From assembly GCF_010731575.1 (NCBI RefSeq), contig NZ_AP022617.1:1922001-1986000 (forward strand): a stretch of 64,000 bases of DNA. Reading direction: 5' to 3'. Shown here piece after piece: positions 17,846 to 26,629 of the stretch. The DNA is from Mycolicibacterium monacense. GTDB lineage: Bacteria > Actinomycetota > Actinomycetes > Mycobacteriales > Mycobacteriaceae. Each line of letters starts with the position of its first letter. Position 1 is the first letter of the stretch. The notes beneath the pieces were generated by a model. The model saw only the letters and a program-made list of their open reading frames with translations. It searched no databases and was not told where the DNA came from. A program made the position numbers and the translations under genes.

Positions 17846-18598
17846 ATGGACGAGGTGTTCAAGGCGTTGGCCGACCCGAGCCGGCGCCGCCTGCTCGACA
17901 GCCTGAACCTGCGCGACGGGCAGACCCTGCGCGAACTGTCGGCGGGGCTGGAGATGACGCGCCAGTCCGTGTCCAAACACCTCACGGTGCTCGAGGCGGC
18001 CGGCCTCGTCACCACTCAGCGGCGTGGCCGCGAGAAACTCCACCACCTCGATGCCGAACCGATCAACGCGCTCTTCGACCGCTGGATCCGTCAGTACGAC
18101 CGCGGGCGGGCCACTTCGGCGACCGGCCCCGAGGCGTCACCGGTCCCACCGGAGATCGACACCCAGGCGTTCACCTACACCACCTACATCAGGACGACCC
18201 CGGAGCGGTTGTGGCAGGCGCTCACCGGGCCGTCCTTTTCCGGTCGCTACATGGGCCATGCGATGGTGTCGACCTGGCAGCGAGGCGCCCCCTACACGTG
18301 GGTCGACGGCGATCTGGAAGTCGACGACCCCGGCCTGGTGGTCCTCGAGGCGGACCCGTACCGGCGACTGGCCTTCACGTTCCCCGCCGCCGTACCGTCG
18401 ACGGTCGACGTGGATGCCGATGCCCTCCCACCGGAGCCCAACTCACGGGTGTCGATCGAGCTCGACTCGCGGGGCGATCAGGTCGAGCTCACCCTCACGC
18501 ATGACGGTTTCATCGCGAACAGTGTTGTGCGCCAATACATGTCAAAAATGTGGCCGCGGAAGTTGGCCGATCTCAAAAGCGGGCTGGAGCACCGATAG
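17846..18598 (+). CDS. ArsR-type HTH fused to SRPBCC (AHSA1-like) domain
   Basis: A 250-residue fusion. Residues 1-85 are an ArsR winged helix (LADPSRRRLLDSL, MTRQSVSKHLTVLEAAGLV). Residues about 110-245 form an activator-of-Hsp90/START-like SRPBCC domain (RTTPERLWQALT ... MSKMWPRKLADLKS). No ArsR metal-binding Cys pair is visible, so the ligand is probably a small hydrophobic molecule bound in the SRPBCC cavity. Such fusions are known in actinobacteria. The convergent neighbour's stop lies 4 bases away, so it does not reveal the target. Confidence 0.87.
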   Translation: MDEVFKALADPSRRRLLDSLNLRDGQTLRELSAGLEMTRQSVSKHLTVLEAAGLVTTQRRGREKLHHLDAEPINALFDRWIRQYDRGRATSATGPEASPVPPEIDTQAFTYTTYIRTTPERLWQALTGPSFSGRYMGHAMVSTWQRGAPYTWVDGDLEVDDPGLVVLEADPYRRLAFTFPAAVPSTVDVDADALPPEPNSRVSIELDSRGDQVELTLTHDGFIANSVVRQYMSKMWPRKLADLKSGLEHR

Positions 18599-18602
18599 TC
18601 GG

Positions 18603-19271
18603 TCAGCCGGCCGGTGCGGCGATGATCTCGGCGACCTCGGCGGCGACATTCAGGCTCGCGGGGTCGTCGGAGGGTTCGTAGCGGTCGGCGGCGGCGTCGT
18701 AGCGGGCACCCACGATGTTGGCGTGGTCGGCCGCGAGCTCGACGTACTGCACACGCCAGCCGGCCCCGCTCAACTCGGCGGAGAAGTCCCGGCTCGCGCT
18801 CACCGGGACGACGTCGTCGCCGCTTCCGTGCACCAGCGTGACCGGCACGCGCGGGCCGGCCGCGGCACCGGGGGTCAACGGTTCGCCGGACAGCGGGTCG
18901 GGCGCCATGAACGCACCGGCGAGGCAGACCGTGCGCGCGATGCGCAGCCCGTACTCGGCGGCTCCGAAGGTGAGGCCGACCGCGGCGGCCCCGCCCAGCG
19001 ACCACCCGACGACGATCAGACCGTCCGCGGCGCCGGTCTGGTCGGCGGCGAAGCGGGCCGAGCGCAGCAGGTCGGAGCGTCCGTCGTCGTCAGCATGGGA
19101 ATTCCAGTCCGGTGCGACCACCGCGAAACCGTGCCCGGCGATTCGTTCGGCCAGCGGCCGGACCGCGGCCCGCGCATCGGTCTGCATACCGTGCCAGAGC
19201 AGGACCACGGGGTCCCCCGCGGCGCCGTACAGGTCGAGCGACCGGCCGGGGGCGTAGTCACGGGTCTGCAC
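18603..19271 (-). CDS. Small alpha/beta hydrolase (dienelactone-hydrolase-like)
   Basis: A 222-residue alpha/beta hydrolase. HGMQTD near residue 27 is the oxyanion loop, VGWSLGGAAA holds the Ser nucleophile (near 95), VHGSGDDVVPV the Asp, and ADHANIV the His. The compact size fits dienelactone-hydrolase or acetyl-xylan-esterase-like relatives. GTG 19271 gives a complete first strand. Only 10 bases separate it from the upstream response regulator gene on the same strand, so it may be the last cistron of the signalling operon. Confidence 0.8.
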   Translation of the reverse strand: MQTRDYAPGRSLDLYGAAGDPVVLLWHGMQTDARAAVRPLAERIAGHGFAVVAPDWNSHADDDGRSDLLRSARFAADQTGAADGLIVVGWSLGGAAAVGLTFGAAEYGLRIARTVCLAGAFMAPDPLSGEPLTPGAAAGPRVPVTLVHGSGDDVVPVSASRDFSAELSGAGWRVQYVELAADHANIVGARYDAAADRYEPSDDPASLNVAAEVAEIIAAPAG

Positions 19272-19281
19272 TGGCGTGAGC

Positions 19282-19725
19282 TCAGCTCTGCGGCAGTCGA
19301 ACGACCTGGACGAAGAACTCGTCGATCTGACGGACCGCGTTCATGAACTGGTCGAGGTCCACCGGTTTGGTGACGTAGGCGTTCGCGTGCAGCTTGTAGC
19401 TGCGCAGGATGTCCTCCTCGGCCGAGGAGGTGGTCAGCACGACGACCGGGATGTGGTTGAGGTCGGGATCGGACTTCACCGTCTCGAGCAGCTGACGGCC
19501 GTCGTACTTCGGCAGGTTCAGGTCGAGCAGGATCAGGTCGGGGCGGGGTGCGTTCTCATAGCCATTGCGGCGGTAGAGGAAGTCGAGACCCTCCTGCCCG
19601 TCGTGGGCGACGTGGAGGGTGTTGCTGATCTTGTTGTGCTCGAACGCCTCGCGGGTGATCAGCTCGTCTCCCGGGTCGTCCTCGATGAGCAGAACGTCGA
19701 TGGGCCTCGTCGAGGGTGTCATCAT
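19282..19725 (-). CDS. Stand-alone response regulator receiver (Rcp1-like)
   Basis: A 147-residue single REC domain. The acidic pocket is E15/D16/D17 (LLIEDDPGD), the phosphoacceptor is D68 in LLDLNLP, and the conserved Thr and Lys are in LTTSSAEED and VTKPVDLDQF. There is no output domain, as in cyanobacterial Rcp1-type regulators that pair with bacteriophytochrome-like kinases. Its ATG overlaps the stop of the kinase gene (ATGA), so translation is coupled to that kinase. Confidence 0.9.
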   Translation of the reverse strand: MMTPSTRPIDVLLIEDDPGDELITREAFEHNKISNTLHVAHDGQEGLDFLYRRNGYENAPRPDLILLDLNLPKYDGRQLLETVKSDPDLNHIPVVVLTTSSAEEDILRSYKLHANAYVTKPVDLDQFMNAVRQIDEFFVQVVRLPQS

Positions 19726-21305
19726 TGGGCTCCTTCCAGAACCACTTCGGGTTGTTCGTGGACGGCGACCGGAAGGGTCATGCGGAACCGGGTGCCTTCG
19801 GTGTAGGTGTTGTCGATCCAGATGGAGCCGCCGTGGTACTCGACGATCTTCTTGCACAGCGCCAGCCCGATGCCGGTGCCGCTGTAGGCCTCGCGCCCGT
19901 GCAGCCGCTGGAAGATGACGAACACCTTCTGGGAGAACTCCTCGGCGATGCCGATGCCGTTGTCCGACACGGTGAACACCCACTGGCCGTCCCGGTCGTC
20001 GGTGCCGCGCTGGCATTCGATCACGATCCGGGGCGTGGTGTCCGGTTTCCGGAACTTCACCGCGTTGCCGATCAGGTTCTGCCACAGCATCGTCAGCAGC
20101 GTCGGATCACCCAGGACCTGGGGTAACGGCTCTTCGGGGCGCACGATCTCGGCGCCGGACTCCTCGATGGAGGTTTCGAGATTCGACACCGCGGCGTCGA
20201 GCGCCTCGTCGAGTTCGACGTCGGTGTGTGCGGCACTGAGGCGTCCGACGCGCGAGAAGGTCAGCAGGTCGTTGATGAGCACCTGCATCCGTTTGGCACC
20301 GTCGACGGCGTACTTGATGTACTCGACGCCGCGCTCGTCGAGTTTGTCGCCGTAGCGCTTCTCGAGCAGCTGACAGAACGAGGCCACCTTGCGCAGCGGT
20401 TCCTGCAGGTCATGCGAGGCGACATAGGCGAACTGCTCCAGCTCGGCGTTCGACCGGCGCAACTCGACGGCCTGTTCGTCGAGTTGCTCACGGGCCGCCC
20501 GCGACGCCTCGAGTTCCTCCACGATCCGTTGTCGCATGTCCTCGACGTCCGACGCCATGCTCCGCACGTCACGCGGCCCTTGGGCCACGATCCGCTCGTC
20601 GAAATGCCCCTCGGTGATGCGGCGGCACGACGCGGCCAGTGCCGACAGCGGGCGCACCAGCGCGCTGCGAGCCAGGATCGCCAGCGCCAAGGCGGTCACG
20701 AAGAACGTGACGATGATGCCGGCGAGGACGCGGTCGCGCCATCCGCGCACCTCGTCCAGTTCCTTGACCCCGGCGGTGCGCGCCGCCGCGAGGTCGACGT
20801 TCTGCACGTGGAACAGCGCGCGGATGTTGTCGAAGCGCTCCTTACCGCGTTGCACCAGGTCGTTGTCGACGGGGGCGCCCGGGCCCACGCTCCGGATGAA
20901 CGGCTCGGCGTAGTTCGCGCGCCACTCGGCGGTGGCCTGTTCGACCGCATCCAGATCGGCGATCAGGTTGGCGTGGTCACCGACGTGTTCGCGGATCTCC
21001 TCGGCCGCTTCCCGTTCGGTCTGCTGCCCCTCGTAGTACGGCTCGAGGAACTGTTCGTCGGCGGCGATCGCGTAACCCCGTACCGCCGTCTCCTGATCGC
21101 GCAGGGCGGCCTGCAACCGGTAGGCCGCCACCCGAGACGGTTGGATCTCTTCGATCAGTTCGCGCGACACCGCGTCCGTACGGTTCATCAGGATCGCTCC
21201 GGCGAACGCGCCGGCCAGCACCAGGATTCCCATCACGGCCAGCACGACGTTCAACCAGCCCTGCACCGTCAACTGGCCTCCCCGCCGGCGGGCGGGGGCC
21301 GTCAC
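19722..21305 (-). CDS. CHASE3-HAMP sensor histidine kinase
   Basis: A 527-residue membrane kinase. TM1 is about 16-40, an extracytoplasmic CHASE3-like helical domain about 41-190 (RLQAALRDQETAVRGY), TM2 about 193-213, HAMP about 214-265 and a coiled coil to 290. HisKA has H298 in YVASHDLQEPLRKV, and the HATPase has NLIGNAVKF, DNGIGI and GTGIGLALC. GTG 21305 overlaps the stop of the upstream phosphatase gene (GTGA), and its own stop overlaps the receiver gene. It senses an unknown extracytoplasmic signal. Confidence 0.93.
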   Translation of the reverse strand: MTAPARRRGGQLTVQGWLNVVLAVMGILVLAGAFAGAILMNRTDAVSRELIEEIQPSRVAAYRLQAALRDQETAVRGYAIAADEQFLEPYYEGQQTEREAAEEIREHVGDHANLIADLDAVEQATAEWRANYAEPFIRSVGPGAPVDNDLVQRGKERFDNIRALFHVQNVDLAAARTAGVKELDEVRGWRDRVLAGIIVTFFVTALALAILARSALVRPLSALAASCRRITEGHFDERIVAQGPRDVRSMASDVEDMRQRIVEELEASRAAREQLDEQAVELRRSNAELEQFAYVASHDLQEPLRKVASFCQLLEKRYGDKLDERGVEYIKYAVDGAKRMQVLINDLLTFSRVGRLSAAHTDVELDEALDAAVSNLETSIEESGAEIVRPEEPLPQVLGDPTLLTMLWQNLIGNAVKFRKPDTTPRIVIECQRGTDDRDGQWVFTVSDNGIGIAEEFSQKVFVIFQRLHGREAYSGTGIGLALCKKIVEYHGGSIWIDNTYTEGTRFRMTLPVAVHEQPEVVLEGAQ

Positions 21306-22531
21306 GTGGTGCGCTCCACGCGGACTACCGCGATGTCGTCGGTCAGTCCACCGTGCCGTCGGGCGCGGTCCTCGGCGCGGTCGATCAGCGCCTCGACGAA
21401 CTGGGGTCCGGGCAGCCCCGCCACCGTGCGGGCCAGGCCAAGGAGCCCCTCCTCACCGAGGCGTTCGTTGCCCTCGCCGGAGTGGCCCTCGAACAGCCCG
21501 TCGGTGAGCAGCAGCAGGCCGTGGCCGGCGGGCAACTCGAGTTCGGTCAGCGGCCATGCCGCACCGCCGAGGCCGAGCGCGGGTCCGGCGGGCGGTTCCA
21601 GCCAGTCCACGCTGTTGCCGGTGCGGTTGTGCAGCAGCATCCCGGGATGGCCCGCGCGCACGGCCGTGAAGCTGCGGTCCCTGGGGGAGAAGGCGAGGCT
21701 CATCACGGTGGCGAAGATGCCCGGCCCCGGCCGCTCGGCGCGCAGGATGCGCTCCAATTGCTGCATGCGCTCGTTACCGCGCAACCCGGCGAAGGTCAGT
21801 GCGCGCCACCCGATCCTCAGCGCCACCCCGAGGGCCGCTTCATCGGGTCCGTGGCCGGAGACGTCGCCGACCATCACGTGCACCGTGCGGTCGGGAGTCT
21901 GGACGAAATCGTAGAAGTCACCGCCGAGCAGTGCGTTCGGCCGGCCCGGCCGGTACTTGGCGACGATGTCGACGCCCGGGTTCTCGAGCAGCAGCGGCGA
22001 CGGCAGCAGACCGCGCTCCAGTCGGGCGTTCTCCTGTGCCCGCAGATGGCTGGCGTGCAGGTCGACCGCGGTGAGCTCGGAGCGCTTCCGCTCGATGGCG
22101 TACAGGAGTGAACGCCGCAGCATCTCCGGTTCGACATTCCCCTTGACGAGGTAGTCCTGAGCGCCGGATGCGACCGCCGATACGCCGTAGTGGTCGTCGA
22201 CGTTGCCGGTGAGCACGACGATCGGCAGGGTGGGGTCGAGTCCGCAGATCTTGTCCACGGCGTCGGTTCCGTTGGCGTCGGGCAGGTTGAGGTCCAGCAG
22301 CACACAGTCCGGGCGCCCTGAGCGGATCTCCCGGGCGGCGTCCGCCATGGACTCGGCCCACCGCAGCCGGATGTCAGCCACCGCGTCGCTGATCAACTCC
22401 TCGACGAGCAACGCATCACCGCGGTCATCCTCGACGAGGAGCACCGTCAATGTATCGAATTGCGTCATCGGGGCAACGGCGGAATCGGGCACAGGCCTCA
22501 GTTCTGAGTCATGCGGCGCGAGCATCGACAA
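21302..22531 (-). CDS. REC-PP2C (RsbU-type) serine phosphatase response regulator
   Basis: A 409-residue protein. The REC domain (about 27-145) has acidic VEDDRGD and D80 in LLDLNLPD. A short linker precedes a SpoIIE/RsbU PP2C phosphatase domain with LLGGDFYDF, VGDVSGHGPDEAA and LTDGLFE metal motifs. Such proteins dephosphorylate STAS anti-anti-sigma proteins in partner switching. The start is TTG 22531, five bases after GAAGGA; ATG 22525 is an alternative. It is the first gene of a three-gene operon. No RsbW or STAS gene is seen nearby. Confidence 0.9.
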   Translation of the reverse strand: MSMLAPHDSELRPVPDSAVAPMTQFDTLTVLLVEDDRGDALLVEELISDAVADIRLRWAESMADAAREIRSGRPDCVLLDLNLPDANGTDAVDKICGLDPTLPIVVLTGNVDDHYGVSAVASGAQDYLVKGNVEPEMLRRSLLYAIERKRSELTAVDLHASHLRAQENARLERGLLPSPLLLENPGVDIVAKYRPGRPNALLGGDFYDFVQTPDRTVHVMVGDVSGHGPDEAALGVALRIGWRALTFAGLRGNERMQQLERILRAERPGPGIFATVMSLAFSPRDRSFTAVRAGHPGMLLHNRTGNSVDWLEPPAGPALGLGGAAWPLTELELPAGHGLLLLTDGLFEGHSGEGNERLGEEGLLGLARTVAGLPGPQFVEALIDRAEDRARRHGGLTDDIAVVRVERTT

Positions 22532-22678
22532 ATCAGTCCTTCTCGTTCATCACCGCGGCCGCGCTGACCTCTTCTTCAGTGATAGCCCCCTGACAATACC
22601 GAAGGTCTTGCCCGGCGGCGTCGATCCGGCTGTCCGGGGCCGGCAGCCGCGGTGACCGCGGTACCGTCGGCACCGGTC

Positions 22679-23455
22679 ATGGTGGTGTCACTCATCCGAA
22701 TCCGGCGCAGCATCGGCCGGCGCCCCGCGACGGCGCTGGCCGTGGCCGCCGCTGCCATCGCGCTCGTCGGATGCGGGGCCGACGCGCCGCCGCAGGCCCC
22801 GCCTTCCCCGTCGTCCTCCACATCCCAGAAGTCCACCGCGACACGCCCGAGCGCCACCAGGACGCCCACCAGTACGAGGACGACCTCTGCGGCGCCGCAA
22901 CCCGCTGCGGTCACCCCGGTCACCGCCGCCGACCTGGGGTCGACCTGGCGACCGGGCTGCCCCCTCGGCCCCGAACGTCTCCGGCGCGTCGAACTCGACC
23001 ACCTCGGTTTCGACGGTCGGACCCACCGTGGTGCACTCGTCGTCCACGAGGACCTGGTGGCGCAGGTCATCGAGGTGTTCGGCCAACTGCAGCGGCTGGG
23101 CTATCCCATCGCGAAGATGCGCACCGTCGACGCGTACCCGGGCGCCGATGACGAACTGTCGATGCGGGACAACAACACCTCGGCCTTCAACTGCCGGGGG
23201 ATCCCGGGGTCGCAGGCCTGGTCCTACCATGCCTACGGTCGCGCGATCGACCTCAACCCGCTGCTCAACCCCTACATCGGTGGCAGTGGTGCGGTGGAAC
23301 CGGCCAACGCCGGCCCCTACGTCGACCGCACCCGCACCGATCCCGGCATCCTGCACGCCGGTGACCCGGCCGTACTCGTGTTCACCGACCGCGGATGGCG
23401 CTGGGGTGGGGACTGGCGGACACCGAAGGACTACCAGCACTTCGAGCTGCGGTGA
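22679..23455 (+). CDS. M15-type D-Ala-D-Ala carboxypeptidase-like lipoprotein
   Basis: A 258-residue exported protein. Residues 1-31 form a signal peptide with lipobox LVGC (lipidated C32). A Thr/Ser/Pro-rich linker (about 38-85) follows. The peptidase domain has the Zn motif SYHAYGRAIDLNP and a final HFEL, as in VanY-like M15 peptidases. It probably trims peptidoglycan stem peptides outside the membrane. ATG 22679 is used; GTG 22682 is possible. It is divergent from the signalling operon with 147 bases between. Confidence 0.85.
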   Translation: MVVSLIRIRRSIGRRPATALAVAAAAIALVGCGADAPPQAPPSPSSSTSQKSTATRPSATRTPTSTRTTSAAPQPAAVTPVTAADLGSTWRPGCPLGPERLRRVELDHLGFDGRTHRGALVVHEDLVAQVIEVFGQLQRLGYPIAKMRTVDAYPGADDELSMRDNNTSAFNCRGIPGSQAWSYHAYGRAIDLNPLLNPYIGGSGAVEPANAGPYVDRTRTDPGILHAGDPAVLVFTDRGWRWGGDWRTPKDYQHFELR

Positions 23456-23611
23456 ATGGCCCAGTGGCCGAGTTGGCAGCAGTGCCACAGGTTTCGGACG
23501 CGCACCGGGCTCCGGCTCGCTGATACCCTGCCTAACGCTGCCCGTTGAGCGCAGGGCGGCATACGAAACCGGCCCGGACGAAACAGCAGACTCCCTCACG
23601 AAAAGAGTGTT

Positions 23612-24835
23612 GTGCGCAGCGGAGAGATCAAGGCCCTGTCGGGTCTGCGCATCGTCGCCGCGGTCTGGGTCGTCCTGTTCCACTTCCGGCCGCTGTTGGC
23701 GCAGGCCGCACCGGATTTCACTGCTGCGCTGGCCCCGCTGCTGGACTGCGGCGCCCAGGGCGTCGACCTGTTCTTCATCCTCAGCGGCTTCGTGCTGACG
23801 TGGAACTACCTCGACCGCATGGGTCAGTCCTGGTCCACCCGAACGACTTTGCGTTTCCTGTGGTTACGACTCGCCCGGGTGTGGCCGGTCTACCTGGTCA
23901 CCATGCACCTGGCCGCGGCGTGGATCATCTTCACCCGCAACGTCGGCCACGTCCCGTCACCGGCGGTCGATCAGCTCACCGCGACCAGTTATCTGCGCCA
24001 GCTGCTGCTGGTCCAGCTGTGGTTCGAACCGTACTTCGACGGCACCAGCTGGGACGGTCCGGCGTGGTCGATCAGCGCAGAGTGGTTGGCGTATCTGCTG
24101 TTCGGCGTGCTGATCCTGGTGATCTTCCGTGTCGCCCGGGTGTCACGGGCGCGTGTTCTGCTGTGGGTGGCGATCGCCGCCTCGCTGCCGCCGACGCTGC
24201 TGTTGCTCGCCACCGGCGAGTTCTACACGCCCTGGAGTTGGTTGCCGCGCATCGTGATGCAGTTCACCGCAGGCGCGTTCGCCTGTGCGGCAGTGCGCAA
24301 GCTGCGACCCACCGAGCGGACCCGTCGCGCTTTCGGTTGGTTGGCGCTGCTGATCGGGGCGACGATCGTCGGCAGCCTGTACTACCTCGACGCCAATCCG
24401 CCGGCCTCCGTCCGGGACGCCAGCGGCCTGGTGGACGTCCTGTTCGTTCCGCTGGTCGTGGCGCTGGCCGTGGGGGCGGGCACTCTGCCGCGGCTGTTGT
24501 CGGCCCGTCCGATGGTGTACTGCGGCCACATCTCGTTCGGGCTGTACATGGTTCACGAGTTGGTGCACACCGCATGGAACTGGGCGGTGGTCCAGTTCGA
24601 GATCACCGTGACCCCGGGCTGGACCGGCACCACGGTGGTCATCGGCCTGCTCGGCGTCGCCGTGGTCGGTGCGGTCGCGCTGTATCACGGCGTCGAGGAA
24701 CCGGCCCGGTTGTGGATGCGCCGGATGGTGGACGTCAGGGATTCGACGAGCAGCAGCGTCGGCGGCCGTTCCGCCCCGACACCGGACGCCGAGCGCGAGG
24801 AACACACCGACCACGTACCCGTACGCGTCGGATGA
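23612..24835 (+). CDS. Acyltransferase 3 family membrane protein (OafA/YrhL-like)
   Basis: A 407-residue integral membrane acyltransferase with about ten membrane segments. The family pattern is clear: LSGLRIVAAVWVVLFHF with the catalytic-type His near residue 24, FILSGFVLTWNY, and YCGHISFGLYMVHE. Members O-acylate extracellular sugars or lipids. The C-terminal 45 residues are polar and Ser-rich. GTG 23612 starts the conserved N-terminus. The upstream 156 bases contain no gene. It may act with the following SGNH hydrolase on a cell-envelope glycan. Confidence 0.87.
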   Translation: MRSGEIKALSGLRIVAAVWVVLFHFRPLLAQAAPDFTAALAPLLDCGAQGVDLFFILSGFVLTWNYLDRMGQSWSTRTTLRFLWLRLARVWPVYLVTMHLAAAWIIFTRNVGHVPSPAVDQLTATSYLRQLLLVQLWFEPYFDGTSWDGPAWSISAEWLAYLLFGVLILVIFRVARVSRARVLLWVAIAASLPPTLLLLATGEFYTPWSWLPRIVMQFTAGAFACAAVRKLRPTERTRRAFGWLALLIGATIVGSLYYLDANPPASVRDASGLVDVLFVPLVVALAVGAGTLPRLLSARPMVYCGHISFGLYMVHELVHTAWNWAVVQFEITVTPGWTGTTVVIGLLGVAVVGAVALYHGVEEPARLWMRRMVDVRDSTSSSVGGRSAPTPDAEREEHTDHVPVRVG

Positions 24836-24953
24836 GCCGATTTCGTGACAATCCCGCGAGCGAGTCGCGGAAGGCCGGCAGCTTCGCCGACACTTACCCT
24901 TTCAGTCATCGTGAGGTGCGGCGTCTCGGTGCCGTCGATTGTGGAGGTAAGCG

Positions 24954-25646
24954 GTGAGTCGCCTGGTCACGTTGGTGCTGTCTGTTGCGCTGCTGGTCGG
25001 CCTGGTGGTCGCCCGCCCGCAGCCGGTACGCGACGACGAGATGGTGACGCTGCAGTTCGCCGGCAGTCGCGTCGCCGTCGTCGGCGACTCGTACACCACC
25101 GGCAGTAACGAGGGTGGCGAAGGCGCCAAGGGCTGGACGACGCGGGCATGGCAGTTGTTGGCCGCCCAGGGCCTTCCGGTGCGCGCCGACGTCGCTGCCG
25201 AGGGCGGTGCCGGGTACGGGACCCGCGGCAACCGCGGCAGTGTCTTCGAGGACCTCACCGCCCGAGCGGTGAAGGCCGACGACCACCTCGTGGTGTTCTA
25301 CGGGTCGCGGAACGACGAGAGGGTCGAGCCCACCCTGTTCACGATCATGGTCTACGGCGTGTTCCAACTCGCCCGCCGTACCGCTCCGGAAGCCCGGCTC
25401 CTGGTGATCGGCCCACCGTGGCCGACCGCCGATCCGCCGCCGGCGATCCTCCGGATCCGCGACACCCTGCGGTATCAGTCGGGCCTGGCCAACGCAACGT
25501 TCGTCGACCCGATCGCGGAGCGCTGGTTCGTCGACGCCCCCGGGCTCATCGGCGCCGACGGCGTCCACCCCACCGACGCCGGGCACCTGTACATGGCCGA
25601 CAAGATCGCGCCGTTGATCGCCACCCAGCTGACCCGACGGGTCTGA
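24954..25646 (+). CDS. Secreted SGNH-family hydrolase
   Basis: A 230-residue protein with an N-terminal hydrophobic segment (1-20) serving as signal peptide or anchor. Block I is VVGDSYTTG (S46), block III-like is YGSRND, and block V is DGVHPTDAGH with the Asp/His pair. These are GDSL/SGNH esterase features. It is preceded by GGAGG and GTG 24954. It lies 118 bases after the acyltransferase, and the two are often linked functionally as envelope O-acyl transfer and removal. The substrate is unknown. Confidence 0.87.
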   Translation: MSRLVTLVLSVALLVGLVVARPQPVRDDEMVTLQFAGSRVAVVGDSYTTGSNEGGEGAKGWTTRAWQLLAAQGLPVRADVAAEGGAGYGTRGNRGSVFEDLTARAVKADDHLVVFYGSRNDERVEPTLFTIMVYGVFQLARRTAPEARLLVIGPPWPTADPPPAILRIRDTLRYQSGLANATFVDPIAERWFVDAPGLIGADGVHPTDAGHLYMADKIAPLIATQLTRRV

Positions 25647-25654
25647 GGCCGGAT

Positions 25655-26551
25655 TCAGTCCTGAACAGCCTTGGCCACCGCGACGCACACGGTGAGCCAG
25701 CGCGGGTCGGGATGTGCCGCCTGCTGCAGTTCCCACACCGCGTTGTGCACCATGCGCACGACGACCCAGGCGCGCGCCCGGTCCTCGTCGAAACCGGCGG
25801 CGTCGACGATGGCGTGGAAGCGGCGCCGCACCCCGTCGCGCACGTCGCCGGCCAACTCGTCCCAGCGGTTCCACAACATCGGTGCGATCTCGAAGTGCGG
25901 GTCGCCGTCGAGTGGTTTCGGGTCGATGACCACCCACGGCTGGGCATCGCCGGCCAACACGTTTCCGTAGTGCAGGTCGGTGTGGACGAGCGTGCCGACG
26001 GAGGCCGGGTCGTTTCCCAGGTCACCTGTCAGGGTGAGCGCCTGTTCGACGAGCCGGCGCGGCAGCGGGGTGTTGCGGGGGAGGGCCGCCAGCTCGGCCC
26101 TGCGTGACTCCAACCACGTTGTGAGCGTGCGTAACTGGGGAAGCGCCGGGACGTGGATGCGGCGATACAGATCGCAGACAACGGCACAGGCCTCGATGTC
26201 GGACAGCGTGCTCAGGTCGCGGTCGTGGAGCCGTTCGAGCAGCACCGCGCGGCGGTGCGGCCGGGCGCTGAGCAGGCGCACCGCGCCGTGGCCGGCCCAT
26301 CGGCGCAACGCGAGGTGTTCGTGTTCGGACTCGTCGTCGGGGAAACCGAGCTTGAGTACCGCCGGCCGGCCGTGCGACGTACGGACCGGTATCACAAGGG
26401 AAGTCGTTCCGTGGGTGGGCGCCCCGTCGACGCGCAACTCCCACTCGCGCAGTTGGCCCTCGGTCTCGCGGGGCAACGTCTCCACCCACCGCGCCCAGTC
26501 CGGGCCGCGCGCGGACATCGCCCGCACCGCGGCGGGCAGTTCGACGGTCAC
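25655..26551 (-). CDS. Aminoglycoside phosphotransferase-like kinase (APH(6)/hydroxyurea kinase type)
   Basis: A 298-residue protein of the APH_6_hur family (PF04655), which includes streptomycin 6-kinases. VLKLGFPDDE gives the ATP Lys, HTDLHYGNVL the catalytic loop and VIDPKPLDGDPHFE the metal Asp. It may phosphorylate streptomycin or an endogenous small molecule; resistance is not proven by sequence. GTG 26551 is used. A strong hairpin separates it from katG upstream, so it is probably expressed from its own promoter. Confidence 0.83.
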   Translation of the reverse strand: MTVELPAAVRAMSARGPDWARWVETLPRETEGQLREWELRVDGAPTHGTTSLVIPVRTSHGRPAVLKLGFPDDESEHEHLALRRWAGHGAVRLLSARPHRRAVLLERLHDRDLSTLSDIEACAVVCDLYRRIHVPALPQLRTLTTWLESRRAELAALPRNTPLPRRLVEQALTLTGDLGNDPASVGTLVHTDLHYGNVLAGDAQPWVVIDPKPLDGDPHFEIAPMLWNRWDELAGDVRDGVRRRFHAIVDAAGFDEDRARAWVVVRMVHNAVWELQQAAHPDPRWLTVCVAVAKAVQD

Positions 26552-26561
26552 CGGTGAGACG

Positions 26562-26600
26562 GGACACCCCGCGAACCGGAATGCGGTTCGCGGGGTGTCC
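26562..26600 (-). terminator. Strong hairpin after katG
   Basis: A perfect 17-base stem (26562-26578 with 26584-26600) and a five-base loop lie between the katG stop and the next minus-strand gene. On the minus strand no T-run follows, so it is a stem-only terminator or an mRNA 3'-end stabiliser. Confidence 0.7.
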
Positions 26601-26629
26601 GTTTCGTTGCGATGGCGACGATCGCCGGA

